Assembly: GCA_030762935.1 (NCBI GenBank)
Contig: CM060887.1
Coordinates: 10,036,501-10,100,500 of the forward strand
Length of the DNA stretch: 64,000 bases
Direction: 5' to 3'
Source of the DNA: Hymenopus coronatus
Taxonomy: Eukaryota; Arthropoda; Insecta; Mantodea; Hymenopodidae
The stretch's first letter is position 1; each line of letters opens with the position of its first letter. Below are positions 32,711-43,242 of the stretch, piece by piece. The notes under the pieces are model-generated. The model was not told the origin of the DNA and did no database searches. It was given only the letters and a program-made list of their open reading frames with translations. The translations under genes were made by a program, and so were the position numbers.

Positions 32711-34025
32711 CGAGAGCAGTTTTTTTTTTTTTTTTTTTTTCAACCTCCAATCGCTTAGTATAGAAGCTACGCGAGCGGCAGAAAGCGGACGTGCGCTGTA
32801 GCTACTGCGCAGCTCTCGCACTACACTTTCCGCCATTGGATCAGTCTGCGTTGCGCTACGGCCACGTAAACATAGCTGCCGTCACTGTTGCTCCCGTCAA
32901 GTGTGAATTACAAAGTGTAATTCGGATTCTGCAAGCAGAAGGGAATAGTGCAGCAGAAATTCATCGGAGAACGAGCCGAGTGTACGGTGATAACTTCATG
33001 ACTGATGGTGCTGTACGGGATTGATGCCGAAAGTTTCAAGATAGCCGAAATGACGTGCATGATGAGGGGGGCCAAGGACGTAAGTCTGTCGTTACTGCTG
33101 ACCTTGTTGAACGAGTTGACAGAATGGTTACAGAAAATCGCAGGTTCAACACAACTGCTTTGTCTATGGAAATTCCGGAAGTTTCAAGGTCTGTCGTACA
33201 CTCTATCGTTACTGAACGTTTAGGCTACAAAAAAACTTTGTGCTCGTTGGGTTCCAAAGATGTTGACGGACACCCACAAAAGTCACTGAATGGCGTCAGC
33301 TTTGAATTTCCTTGACCGTTATCACGATGGAGAGAACTTTTTGAAATCAATTGTTACTGGAGATGAAACTTGGATCCAATATGACACACCAGAAACAAAA
33401 TGACAATCACAACAATGGATACATTAAAATTCACAACAACAACAAAAAATCAAACAAACGTTCAACAACAGAAAGGCTATGGCTACCGTGTTTTCGAACC
33501 AAAAAGGTGTGTTGCTTGTAGAGTTTATACAGCCCAGAACCACTATCAATACAGCTGTTTATTGTGAAACATTACGACGTTTGCGGAGAGCCATTCAAAA
33601 CAAACGAAGAGGGATGCTGACTTCAGGAATTGTGTTGATCCATGATAACGCTCGTCCACACACTGCTGGCACAACCCATCGGCTCCTTGAATAATTTCAA
33701 TGGGACATTTTCGATCATCCGCCGTACAGTCCTGACCTCGCATTAGCGACTTTCACCTTTTCCCTAAACTGAAGACGTGGCTATGTGGGCAGCACTTTCA
33801 AACCAACCAGGATCTTCAAAACAACGTCAATGCCCATTTGAAATCATTAGCGGCAATATTTTTTGAAGCGGGAATTGCACAGGTACATAAATGTCTCAAT
33901 ATTTTCGGTGATTATGTTGAGAAGTAACCATAAGTGTACAAAACTTTTAGCAATAAAATAATTGTTTTCTACGAACTTATCTTTTATTTATAGCCTATCG
34001 GAGGTTGAAAAAAAAACGGCCCTCG
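32711..34025 (+). mobile_element. Mariner 1, full-length Tc1/mariner transposon with TIRs
   Basis: The left end reads CGAGAGCAG, a T run, then CAACCTCCAATCG. The right end is its inverse, CGATAGGCTAT-like sequence then GGAGGTTG, an A run and CGGCCCTCG. TA flanks it at 32709-32710 and 34026-34027, the standard mariner target duplication, and about 1.3 kb is the normal size. It encloses a mariner-type transposase pseudogene. Its right flank starts in the middle of an H palindrome, while the matching left half is absent. Confidence 0.9.
32791..33927 (+). pseudogene. Mariner 1 transposase, inactivated
   Basis: DDE/D transposase of the mariner family, which cuts and pastes its own element. Visible in order are an N-terminal HTH region (LQSVIRILQAEGNSAAEIH, GDNFMTDGAVR), GGQGRKSVV, ERLGYKK, RYHDGENFL, the first catalytic GDETWIQYD, KGVLLVEF, the second catalytic IHDNARPHTA, HPPYSPDLA and a C-terminal GDYVEK before TAA 33925-33927. 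Damage: an in-frame TGA at 33022 where Trp is usual, a frameshift in the A run near 33232, further stops at about 33284, 33401 and 33690, and a one-base loss near 33744 just before the third Asp (SDF, GAC 33748-33750). The first ATG (32791) is assumed. The catalytic codons themselves survive. Confidence 0.85.
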
Positions 34026-34750
34026 TACTATGTACATAGTGTATAGAGAAGGTTTGCAATGCACCCAAAATTTTGATACCGACATTTCATCGGAAATAAT
34101 GTTTTGAGATCCTCTGAATAAAAAAAGCATTTTTACAGAAATGTGTGTGTATGTGTGTGTGTGTGTGGCAGGGGGGCAGCACAGCTACAAAGCTAAAAGT
34201 CCGTTAAATATCAAACTTGGTTTAGTATCTCCAAAAGATAGGACACGAAGATTTTCAAGAAAATTCCCCACCCCAATTACCCTTTACACAGAAAAGGTTT
34301 CGAAATTTTCCATTTTCTCAGTCGCCTCCGTGGATTACCATATACCCAAGGCCGCGGCTTCCTTCGGAAGCGAAATAAAGTCGTTGGTCCCGCGTCGTAG
34401 ATTTACGGCACGTAAAAGAACCTCAAGCCTGATAGAGAGTCCTCTGAGCAAAATTGAGCAGTCTTTCACGCCCAATATAGACTGGGACGCTGAGAACCAC
34501 AGTAGTTAAAGAGCGCCCATAAATAAAACTCCATTTCATTTCAATGTTATCAAAAATGGCTCCAAATATTTTGATTAAAATGTCGTATATTAAAGGTATG
34601 TACATCACCAACAATACGTGTATCTTGAAATTTCTGTGAATAGACTCTGAAGACTAGATGAATACTTCCGGTGAAATTTCGGTATCGAATTTTTGGGTGG
34701 AATACAATGCTTTCTATACACACTATGTACATAGTACGTGTAGAGAGGCT
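34026..34750 (-). mobile_element. H two-headed composite (copies 37 and 38) with S4 inside
   Basis: The minus part begins at the centre of the palindrome (CTATGTACATAGTG) right at the mariner 1 edge. It has a GT tract at 34141-34167, is interrupted by S4 at 34321-34549, and runs to GACTCTGAAGACTAGATG at 34661. A plus H 3' end (34666-34750: TTCCGGTGAAATTTCGG to the palindrome and GTGTAGAGAGGC) is fused to it. Confidence 0.8.
34321..34549 (+). mobile_element. S4 SINE-like element with internal deletion
   Basis: GCCTCCGTGG then CATATACCCAAGGCCGCGG joins directly to CTTCCTTCGGAAGCG, skipping the B-box stretch. The 3' body (GGCACGTAAAAGAACC, AAAGAGCGCCCATAAATA) matches the other S4 copies. It lies inside a minus H copy. 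Confidence 0.85.
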
Positions 34751-35663
34751 AAAAACGGAAATTCAGTCTAAATGAACTTATAAAAGTAAACAGTCAAATC
34801 TCTGTATTTGTATTCTGAATGCTCATTCGAGCGTAGTTTGATTTAAACAAGCATTGTGTATATGAAACAGGCGAAGGGAAACAGACTTGACTAGTATTGC
34901 CGCTATGAAAAGCGCAAATGGGAAAGATCAGTTGATGTACCGGGAACATGCTTCCCACAACCCATGAGTTTAATTTGTATTTCTGTCGGGTACAGAGAAC
35001 CGATAAGTGGCAAACACTTGAGCATCGTCTACACACCGCCAGTTATTGTTATTCTGTCTTAAGTTCCCAGCGAGGAACAAGAACTTCTCTCCTCCTTGAG
35101 GCTTGTTTTGTTTCACTTCTGATAATTAATTACAACTTCACCCGCACCATATAACTCACTTTTCTTGCCTTCTCCTATTCTCCTCGATTCCCGCCATTCC
35201 CTGCTCTAGGAGGCCGTGAATGCATGTCTCAATTGCAACTTCTCGAACCCCCTTTCTTCTGCCTGTCGCCGGCATCTTCTAACCTTCGTTTGTAATTCAG
35301 CGAAAACCATTTATCACTAGGGAAAATCGCAGTCCTAGCAGACGGCAAAAGCTTATTTCCTCACTCAAGCAATTCACTATTGAATCACTAATGCTTGAAT
35401 TGGAAGGCGCCAGTGACAAGGGTAGCAGATATTATGTCACAGCTGGGGAAAAATCTTTCCTTTAGAAAACGAAGCTTTGAGAGCTAAACAAAACGGAAAT
35501 GTGTTTATAAAAGATTGAACGCTATTCCACAAAGATTTACTTTTTTATTTGCTATGAGCCTTCAAGGAAAATTACCTAGCTTAAAATGTAAAGATAAATA
35601 AATACATCGCGTTAAAGAACACCCTTCCTTCGGCTTTTAAAGAGGTGAAAATTTACCAAAATG
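34751..35663. other. Unassigned 0.9 kb
   Basis: The start resembles 32270-32320. A pyrimidine-rich, GC-balanced stretch (35155-35290) contains CTCCTCGATTCCCGCC but no convincing coding frame or splice pair. Nothing else was recognised. Confidence 0.4.
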
Positions 35664-35868
35664 CAATAAAAATCTGATATTCTGTGCATGTGAACAGCAT
35701 AACTAAAAACCGAAATTTGGTATTTTATTTCAGTATCTATCAAGAATGCGACAGGAAGATATTAAAAAAAAAATCCCCCCACGCCCAACTACCCTTTACA
35801 TAGTGCTTTTTTTTTTTTTTCGAAAATGTTCATTTTCTCAAAAATGGCTCTAACGATTTTGTTTAAAA
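35664..35868 (-). mobile_element. H rearranged fragment (copy 39)
   Basis: AAATCTGATATTCTGTGC, resembling an H 5' tip, is fused to AACAGCATAACTAAAAACCG and the following C-rich tract and TCTCAAAAATGGCTC of a minus body. The same fusion opens the copy at 36824. Confidence 0.75.
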
Positions 35869-35908
35869 CAAAAACAGGCTGTTAAACAGGTGGAAATTTA
35901 AAAATTTA

Positions 35909-35929
35909 AAAAAAAAAAAAAAAAAAAAA
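35909..35929. repeat. Poly(A) run before H copy 40
   Basis: About 20 A residues directly precede the ATCTGATTTGTTCC 5' end of an H element, a longer version of the A-rich lead seen before most plus copies. Confidence 0.85.
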
Positions 35930-36633
35930 TCTGATTTGTTCCACTCACATGAATTTCTCTATATCTCTGTCACAAATTATTGTTAATAAGCTTATTCTTT
36001 TATTTATTTCATGCTAATCGAGAAAAATTAGCAGAAATAGTTTTATTTCTTGCTTTATTGTAAGTAGAAGTGAAATAAGGCAGTACCATAGGTTAAAGTG
36101 AAAACCAAAAGCTGGTTGCTATGTGACTGAAGTTCGTTTGTTTGTTTGGACACGAGTTGGCAAATTACTGCATGAGAAAAGTTTTTCAAAGGTGAAACCA
36201 AAAACAAGGAATATCTCAAAAACCATAAACTCCACGAAAAAAATGTATATAACTTAAATTGTGTGTTTTAACGTGCTCTACATAATTTGTCTCTAACGCT
36301 TTAGTAGTTATGCAAGATTCAACAAGAATAAAGTAGTCCTCAGAGGCTATTTCCAGAAAATTAAATATATACATTTTATTTGTCAGGTAAATATCTTTAA
36401 TATACGATATTTTAATCAAAATCGTTAGTCATTTTTTAGAAAATCAAAATTTTCGAAAAAAGTTCCATGTAAAGGGTAGTTGGGATTGAGGGGATTTTCT
36501 TGAAAATCTTCGTGTCGCATCCTTTAAAGATACCAAACCTAAATATCAAGTTTTAACTTTTTGTTTTTGTGCTATGCTGCCCACAGAAACACACACACAC
36601 ACACATACACAGATACACACACGAACAGACAGA

Positions 36634-36685
<52 letters not shown>

Positions 36686-36823
36686 CATTTTTCTAAAAAT
36701 GCTTTTTTTAGATTCAGGAGGTCTCAAAACGTTTATTTCCGGTGAAATTTAGGTGTCAAATTTTTGGGTACATTGCAATACCTTCTCTATACACTATGTA
36801 CATAGCACGTATAGAGAAAGTAA
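35930..36823 (+). mobile_element. H element copy 40, full length
   Basis: It begins TCTGATTTGTTCCACTCACATG. The body is complete, the CA-rich tract is expanded to about 100 bp (36588-36682), and it ends with the palindrome and GAGAAAGTAAAG. Confidence 0.95.
36588..36682. repeat. Compound CA microsatellite inside H copy 40
   Basis: CA units with ATAC, AGAT and GAACAGACAG interruptions are followed by an uninterrupted (CA)n of about 46 bp. This is the longest of the H-internal tracts. Confidence 0.95.
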
Positions 36824-37132
36824 AGATCTGATGCTCTGTGCCTATGAACAGCATAACTAAGAAGCGAAAGTTTGTAAATACCAACTTTGGTATTTAAATT
36901 CAGTATCTTTCAAGAAAATTGCGCCACTCCCAACTACCCTTTACATGGAACATTTTTCGAAAATGTTTGATGTTTTTAAAAAATGGCTGTAATAATTTTG
37001 TTTCAAATCGCTTATATATAGGATATTTACGTGACAAATAAAATGTATATCTTCAAATTTCTGGACATAGTCTCTGAAAACCTATTTATTTTGAATGGAT
37101 TTTGCATAAATTTGCATCACGGTTAAATCGTA

Positions 37133-37193
<61 letters not shown>

Positions 37194-37552
37194 GAGAGAC
37201 ATAAACTTAGAAAACAAACAAAAAAAAACTTAGATCTCTTTAAAACACATAATTTATGTCATGTACGTTTTCCTAGTACACTGGACGTTTTCGAGATGTT
37301 CCTTCATGTTGGTTTCAGTTTTGAGCTACTTAACTTTTCCCAAACGGGACCATGAAAAACGAACCGAACTCCAATTGTTTCACATAGCGATCAGCTTTTA
37401 AGAGATTTGACTATCGTTTTAGCCTAATGAATTCCTTTATTTCTCTTCTACTTACAAGAAATCAAGTAATAAGACAATTTCTGCTAATGTTTTATCTTGA
37501 CTAGCATTAAATCTTTCTATAGAAAGCCTTGTCATTGCAAATAATCAGATTT
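36824..37552 (-). mobile_element. H element copy 41, rearranged 3' side
   Basis: It opens with GATCTGATGCTCTGTGC fused to AACAGCATAACTAAGAAGCG and then follows a minus body, as in the fragment at 35664. A GA tract interrupts it at 37132-37199. It ends around TTGTCATTGCAAATAATCAG without a clear TAGAGAAAGT. Confidence 0.8.
37132..37199. repeat. (GA)n microsatellite inside H copy 41
   Basis: About 65 bp of GA units with one AC interruption replace the short GAGATAGAC motif found here in other copies (CCGTAAGAGATAGACAAAAA). Confidence 0.95.
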
Positions 37553-37599
37553 TTCCTTGTTGCCCAAAAATGTATGTACTGCAGATTGTAAGAATGAAC

Positions 37600-38345
37600 T
37601 ATTTTTCCAGAAAAGCTCTAGTTTATGAAGCAATGTAAGGAACAGATAATATTTTTCCAGAAAAGCTCTAGTTTATGAAGCAAGTAAGGAATAGATAATA
37701 TTTTTCCAGAAAAGCTCTAGTTTATGAAGCAATGTAAGGAATAGATAATATTTTTCCAGAAAAGCTCTAGTTTATGAAGCAAGTAAGGAATAGATAATAT
37801 TTTTCCAGAAAAGCTCTAGTTTATGAAGCAATGTAAGGAATAGATAATATTTTTCCAGAAAAGCTCTAGTTTATGAAGCAAGTAAGGAATAGATAATATT
37901 TTTCCAGAAAAGCTCTAGTTTATGAAGCAATGTAAGGAACAGATAATATTTTTTCAGATATGAAGCAATGTAAGGAACAGATAATATTTTTCCAGAAAAG
38001 GTCTAGTTTATGAAGCAATGTAAGGAACAGATAATATTTTTCCAGAAACGGTCCAGTTTATCAAGCAGTGTAGGAACAGATAATATTTTTCCAGATCTTT
38101 TTTTTTGGTAGTGTTTAACGCCCGCTTTAACTGCTTATGGCACCGCAGGCGGTGACACTGATGATACATGAATGACGATGGAGCACTGGTGGAATGCGAT
38201 GGCGGGGAAACCGGAGAACCCGGAGAAAACCCGCCCCAGCGTCGCTTTGACCACCACAAATCTCACATGCGGTCGCTTGGGATCGAACCCGGGGCGTCTA
38301 GGTGAGTTTCCAGATATGAAGCAATGTAAGGAATATATAATATTT
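37600..38345. repeat. 50/49-bp alternating minisatellite, about 12 units
   Basis: The unit reads ATAATATTTTTCCAGAAAAG, CTCTAGTTTATGAAGCAATG, TAAGGAACAG. GTTTATGAAG recurs at 37621, 37671, 37720, 37770, 37819, 37869 and 37918, so spacings alternate exactly 50 and 49 because every second unit reads GCAAGTAAG instead of GCAATGTAAG. This is a 99-bp higher-order repeat. Later units (37950-38096, 38307-38345) are shortened or diverged, and an S6 copy splits the array. Confidence 0.95.
38097..38306 (-). mobile_element. S6 tRNA-derived SINE-like element with 9-bp duplication
   Basis: On minus it has a B box GGTTCGATCCC near its 5' end, then GCATGTGAGATTTGTGGTGG, CGGGTTTTCTCCGGG, CACCGCCTGCGGTGCC and an A-tail. 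TTTCCAGAT occurs at 38088-38096 and 38307-38315, inside the minisatellite unit. The A-box half of the tRNA-like head is truncated. Confidence 0.9.
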
Positions 38346-39189
38346 GTATACATTTTCCAAAATCTTTTAGCAAATTCTTTTGCAGTGAAAGATAAATTAA
38401 CCGCTGTAGCTGCTAATTCACTACTTCAAACAACTGCGGATTTAAACAGACTTGTGCGGCACGCATGGACGCGGTGCGTGCTCTCCGTGATTTTGGATGC
38501 TTTTGACTTTTTTTTTTCAATCACCCTCCCTAATGAGGGCTAAACTAAAAAGGCTTTGAACAGCAGAGCTTCAAAGCTGAAACAATGGAGTTTGTAATTG
38601 CATGAGAGCGAAAGAGTGGAAGAATAGTATGGGGAGAGGTAAAGAGAGAGAGAGAAAGAGAGATGTGTGTTAGCGAGAGAAAGAGAGAGAGAGCGGAAGT
38701 GGTTCAGTTTTTGCTGAGAGATTGGAAAGGTGTGGAGTGAGTTGAAGGGGGAGAGGGGCTATGTGTATGCTTTTGCGCCCGAAATAAAGGGGTTCATAAT
38801 TAAAAGCCCAGAACAATCCCCCCAATCAGTCCCATGGATCGAAACCTCGAGAACGAAAATGTTTCCAGAAAACAGTGACTATGGACGCAACAAGGAATTT
38901 CGTTAAAATATTCAATTGCCGCCCGCCCGCCCGCCCGCGCTCGCTTGTTTAGATTCTGGCCAGTCCTGCTTTGGTCGAAAGGAAGCCATTTCGTGTCTCC
39001 TCTGCTTTGAATATAAAATGTCCAGGCCAGTAACTTAGTGATCACAGGAGCGAAGCAAAACTAATACCAACCTTATTCAACTTCAGACGTAAGACATTGT
39101 AGAAATAGCGAGAGCTTTCCAACAAAACAGTTACAACATGCATATTGTGTTCTCGTTCTCCCGTACATGTACTCTTTTCTAATGCTAAA
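38346..39189. other. Unassigned 0.85 kb, GA- and CCCG-rich patches
   Basis: It includes GA-rich runs at 38640-38695 and a (CCCG)n-like patch at 38922-38944. The open frame over 38172-38543 is mostly the S6 sequence. Nothing gene-like is recognised. Confidence 0.4.
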
Positions 39190-39385
39190 ACATCGTGTGT
39201 GTTCCATTCACTTGGTTCTTCTGTTCTGGAAACTTTTCTTACAAAATATTCTTCTATCTACTTCATGCTAATCGAGATAAACATTAGCACAAACTAACTT
39301 ATTATTTCTTTCCTTGTAAGTAGAAGGAAACTAAGGGAATATACAAGACTAACACGATAGTCAATTGTTTTTAAAGCTGAGTGAT
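39190..39385 (+). mobile_element. H element copy 42, 5' part
   Basis: GTGTGTGTTCCATTCAC, CTTCATGCTAATCGAGATA and CCTTGTAAGTAGAAGG give the first 200 bases. It breaks off near TTTTTAAAGCTGAGTG. Confidence 0.8.
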
Positions 39386-39718
39386 ATCTGAAAAAATGCC
39401 AACCGTAGCGAAATTTGAGCCTTCAAGAGACATTGTGGAGAAAAACGAAAAAGTGGGAAAAGGTAGCGACTTTTGTCAATTAAAAAAAAAAAAAATCAGC
39501 CAACTTATCGTAAACGCCAATGCCCTTGTTAGGCAACTATACTGTGTGAAGTAGGCTCAAGAAATTTCCCATGTGAAAGATAAGTTGATAACTGTTAATA
39601 TTTATTTAATGCAAGCGCCCGGCAGTATTTATAAACATATTCAATAATCAGTATAATCAGTGTACGGGATGCTTTTCAAAAATTTTATGTAAGCTATGAT
39701 ACCTTGGGCAGCATGATG
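39386..39718. other. Unassigned sequence
   Basis: About 330 bases with a short A run at 39481-39493. No family recognised. Confidence 0.35.
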
Positions 39719-40054
39719 AAATATACGATATTTTAATCAAAATCGTTACAGCCATTTTTTAGAAAATCAAAATCTCCGAAAAAAGTTCCATGTAAAGGGT
39801 AGTTTGGGGTAGGGGGGATTTTTCTCAAAATCTTCGTGTCGCATTACTGGAAGATACTAAACTTAAATACCAAGTTTGGTACTTTACCGACTTTTCGTTT
39901 TTGAGTTATCGTGTTCACAGACACACGGACCTTTTTCTAAAAATACTTTTTTTTTATACAGGGGACCCTAAAGCATATATTTCCGGTGAAATCTCGGTAT
40001 CGAAATTTTTGCTGGAGTACAATATGTGCATAGTACGTGTAGAGAAAGTAAAAA
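39719..40054 (+). mobile_element. H element copy 43, 3' half with damaged palindrome
   Basis: It starts at GAAATATACGATATTTTAATC and ends GTGTAGAGAAAGTAAAAAG. The left arm and centre of the palindrome are deleted (GAGTACAATATGTGCATAG). Confidence 0.85.
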
Positions 40055-40770
40055 GAGTACCATTTGTTTATTTTAGACAGAATGTAAAACCTAAGTCTTG
40101 AAAATTATTCTTATTTGTTTAGTGATAGAAAACTGCACATCTGCAAGTTGTGGTAAATATGCAACGTTCCAATTCTCAGCAAAACAGTAGACTGTAGTAA
40201 ATGGGAAGATACAAGCTTGACTCTTGAATGCATTTAAATATTTTGTCTGTCTGTAAACAGCATGTCAAAAAAAGAAAGCGTTTTTTGTCTGCAGAAGTCA
40301 TCTGGCGGAGATTTCTCAACATGGACGAGTTAGAGCTGTTTAAAAGTTGCCAGCAGTTGGGGGGGGGGGGGGGGGGGAGCTTCGCGTCAAAGTGCGAAGC
40401 ACAACAGCGGCAGACTAACACGCTTATCCCATTTTGTATCCATCAGCAAAGTTTCTCTCGGACTTGTAAGATGTCGCTGTGGCACGTTTATGTCTAGAGT
40501 AACCGTAGATATCTCTTAGAGCGTCTGAATAAGTCAAAGGGAGCACAATGTGGACTTGTAAGATGTCGCTGTGGCACGTTTATGTCTAGAGTAACCGTAG
40601 ATATCTCTTAGAGCGTCTGAATAAGTCAAAGGGAGCACAATGTGCGGTGAAACGCCTTTTGTTCCATGAAAACGGGTCTAATTTATTTTATAATCAGGCT
40701 GCGGAGTTTGATCACCAATAAATCCTTAAAATTACCTATAAAATATCCGAAAAATTTAAAAACGTGATCT
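40055..40770. other. Unassigned stretch with G run and exact duplication
   Basis: A run of 19 G lies at 40359-40377 and a perfect 92-bp tandem duplication at 40461-40644. The open frame crossing the G run (40228-40497) encodes no recognisable domain. Confidence 0.4.
40461..40644. repeat. Perfect 92-bp tandem duplication
   Basis: GACTTGTAAGATGTCGCTGT starts both 40461-40552 and 40553-40644, and the units look identical base for base as far as I can read. It is either very recent or an assembly artefact. Confidence 0.9.
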
Positions 40771-41643
40771 AAAAATTTGATGTGTACCATTCACATGACT
40801 TTCTCTATATCCCTGCAACAAATTATTCATAAACAGCTTATGCTTCTATTTACTTCACGCTAATCTAGAAAAATTAGCGGAAATAGTCTTATTACTTTCT
40901 TCCTTGTAAATAGAAAGGAAATAAGGGAGTAGCTTAGGTTAAAGCGATAGTCAAAAGCTGGTTACTATGTGACTGAACTTCCTTGTTTGTATGGACATGA
41001 GTTGACAAATTCCTGTATGAGAAAAGTTAAGATTTTCGATTCTGAAAACAAAAACAAGGAATATCTCAAAAACGATCAACTCCAAGGAAAAAATGTATAC
41101 AACATAAATTGTGTGCTTTAATGTGTTCTACATTTTTTGTGTGGTAAGTTTTTGTCTATCTGTTACGGTTTAGCAGTTATACAAAATTCCGGAAAATTCC
41201 CTCAGAATAAAGTAGTCTTCAGAGGCTATTCCTAGAAAATTCGAAATATACAGTTTAGTTGTCAGGTAATTATCTTTAATATACGATATTTTAATCAAAA
41301 TCGTTAGAGCCATTTTTGAGAAAATAAAAATTTTCAATAAAGATCCATGTAAAGGGTAGTTTGGGGTGGGGGGATTTTTCTCAAAATCTTCGTGTCGCAT
41401 CCCTGGAAGATTCTAAACTTAAATACCAAGTTTGGTATTTTACCGACTTTTCGTTTTTGAGTTATCGTGTTCACAGACACACGGACACACACACACACGC
41501 GCGGACCTTTTTCTGAAAATACTTTTTTAGATAAAGGGGACCCTAAAACATATATTTCCAGTGAAATCTCGGTATCGAATTTTTTGGTGGAGTGCAATAC
41601 CTTCTCTATACACTATGTACGTAGTTCGTATAGAGAAAGTAAA
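40771..41643 (+). mobile_element. H element copy 44, full length, B-type
   Basis: It begins AAAAATTTGATGTGTACC, and ends with CACTATGTACGTAGTTCG and GAGAAAGTAAAAG. The body is complete and the next plus copy follows at once. Confidence 0.95.
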
Positions 41644-42185
41644 AGTCTGATAGTTACCTTTACATGACTTTCTCTACGTCTCTGTAACAAATTATTGTTA
41701 ATAAGTATATTCTTCTATCCCCTTCATGCTAATCGAGATGAACATTAGCAGAAACAGTATTATTGTAAGTAGAAGGGAAATAAGAGAATACAATAGACTA
41801 AAACGACAGTCAAATGTTTAAAATATCAGTTGCTATGTGATTGAAATCGTTCTCTTTGAATGATCACAAGTTGACAAATTCTCAAATGATAAAAATTGTA
41901 AGTAGGTATTTAAGACGGAATATCTCTGAAATTGTAAACTCCACAATATATTTACGTCAGAAATTAAGTGTTTTAACGAGTTCTACATTTATTTTATTTT
42001 GTGTAGTAAGTTTTTGTCTATATCTTAAAGTTTACCGGTTTGCGAATGTCATCCAGAATGAAGAGGTCTTCAGAGGTTAGTCCCAGAAAATTACTATGTA
42101 AATATCTTTAACTTTAATCAAAATAGTTTGAACTATTACTGAAAAAAAATATTCTAAAGTTTACCATGTAAAGAACAATTTTATT
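41644..42185 (+). mobile_element. H element copy 45, 3' half missing
   Basis: It begins TCTGATAGTTACCTTTACATG and follows the consensus to ACCATGTAAAGAACAATTTT, where a third plus copy begins inside its own body. Confidence 0.85.
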
Positions 42186-42812
42186 GTTAAAGTGATAATT
42201 AAAAGCTGGTTACTATGTAACTGAAGTTCCTTTGTTTGTATGGTCAGGAGTTGACAAATTCCTGTATGAGAAAAGTAAGTTTTTTAAAGCTGAAAACAAA
42301 AACGAGGAATATCTCAAAAACGATCAACTCCACGAAAAAAAATATGTAACATAAATTGTGTGTTTTAATATGCTCTACATTTTTGTGTGGTAAGCATTTG
42401 AGCATCTCTTATGGTTTCGCAGTTAATGCAAAAATTTCGTAAAATTCATCCAGAATAAAGTAGTCTTCAGAGGCTATCCCCAGAAAATTCAAGATATACA
42501 TTTCGTTTGTCATAAAAATATAAGGTATTTTAATAAAAATCTTTAGAGCCATTTTTGAGTAAATCAAAATTTTGGGAAAATGTACCATGAAAAGGGTAGT
42601 TGAGGGTGAGGGGATTTTCTTGAAAATCTTCGTGTCTCATGCTTTGAAGATACTGAATTTCAATATCAAGTTTGGTATTTACGAATTTTTTGTTTTTGAG
42701 CTACGCTGCCCCCCCCCTCACACACACACACACACACACACACTGAATTTTGGGTGCAATGCAATATTTCCTCTATACACTATGTACATAATACGAGTAA
42801 AGAAAGCAAAAA
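42186..42812 (+). mobile_element. H element copy 46, 5' end missing
   Basis: It starts at GTTAAAGTGATAATTAAAAG and ends with CACTATGTACATAATACG and AAAGAAAGCAAAAAG. The CA tract is preceded by a C run (42709-42745), and the segment after it is shortened. Confidence 0.9.
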
Positions 42813-43242
42813 GGAAAATTAACATTATCTTTGAGAAAGGCTTCATAAAAGTACAGATCCAAAATCCTAGACAAAGATTTTAATGTCTAGGAGCAAAGTG
42901 TTACTACTTCACATGTAGCAGAACTTGCTTATAATATCTGCGCTCATGCTGCACGCTTCTCTAGTGCAGTAAACGGCATATGACAGTCTCGTAACCTTCA
43001 ATTACAAATGACACGTGCTCACTGCTCAACTCTGCTAATGAGCCAAAGGCTGTTACTGTTTCCTAATCGATTTAATACACACATTTCATGCCCGGGTCAC
43101 AAAACAGCCTTCTCTCTACATTTTCATTAATTTATTCTACATATTTTTAAATTAGGTTGCGTTGTTTGCCAGCCCCACTTTTGGGCTTGGTATGGGTTTG
43201 GCAATAAAATCTCCCAGTAAACAAATCTATTAACAGATATAT
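42813..43242. other. Unassigned sequence
   Basis: About 430 bases. No repeat family or coding signature recognised. Confidence 0.35.

Noticed and set aside
36561..36752. Open frames with long Thr-His or Val-Cys runs (also at 11885, 14837, 3932 and 46115)
   Set aside because: They are CA/GT microsatellite translations inside H elements with no independent coding signal.
37600..38345. CRISPR-like array of regular repeats
   Set aside because: Units are contiguous near-identical repeats without unique spacers, and the genome is eukaryotic. It is a minisatellite.
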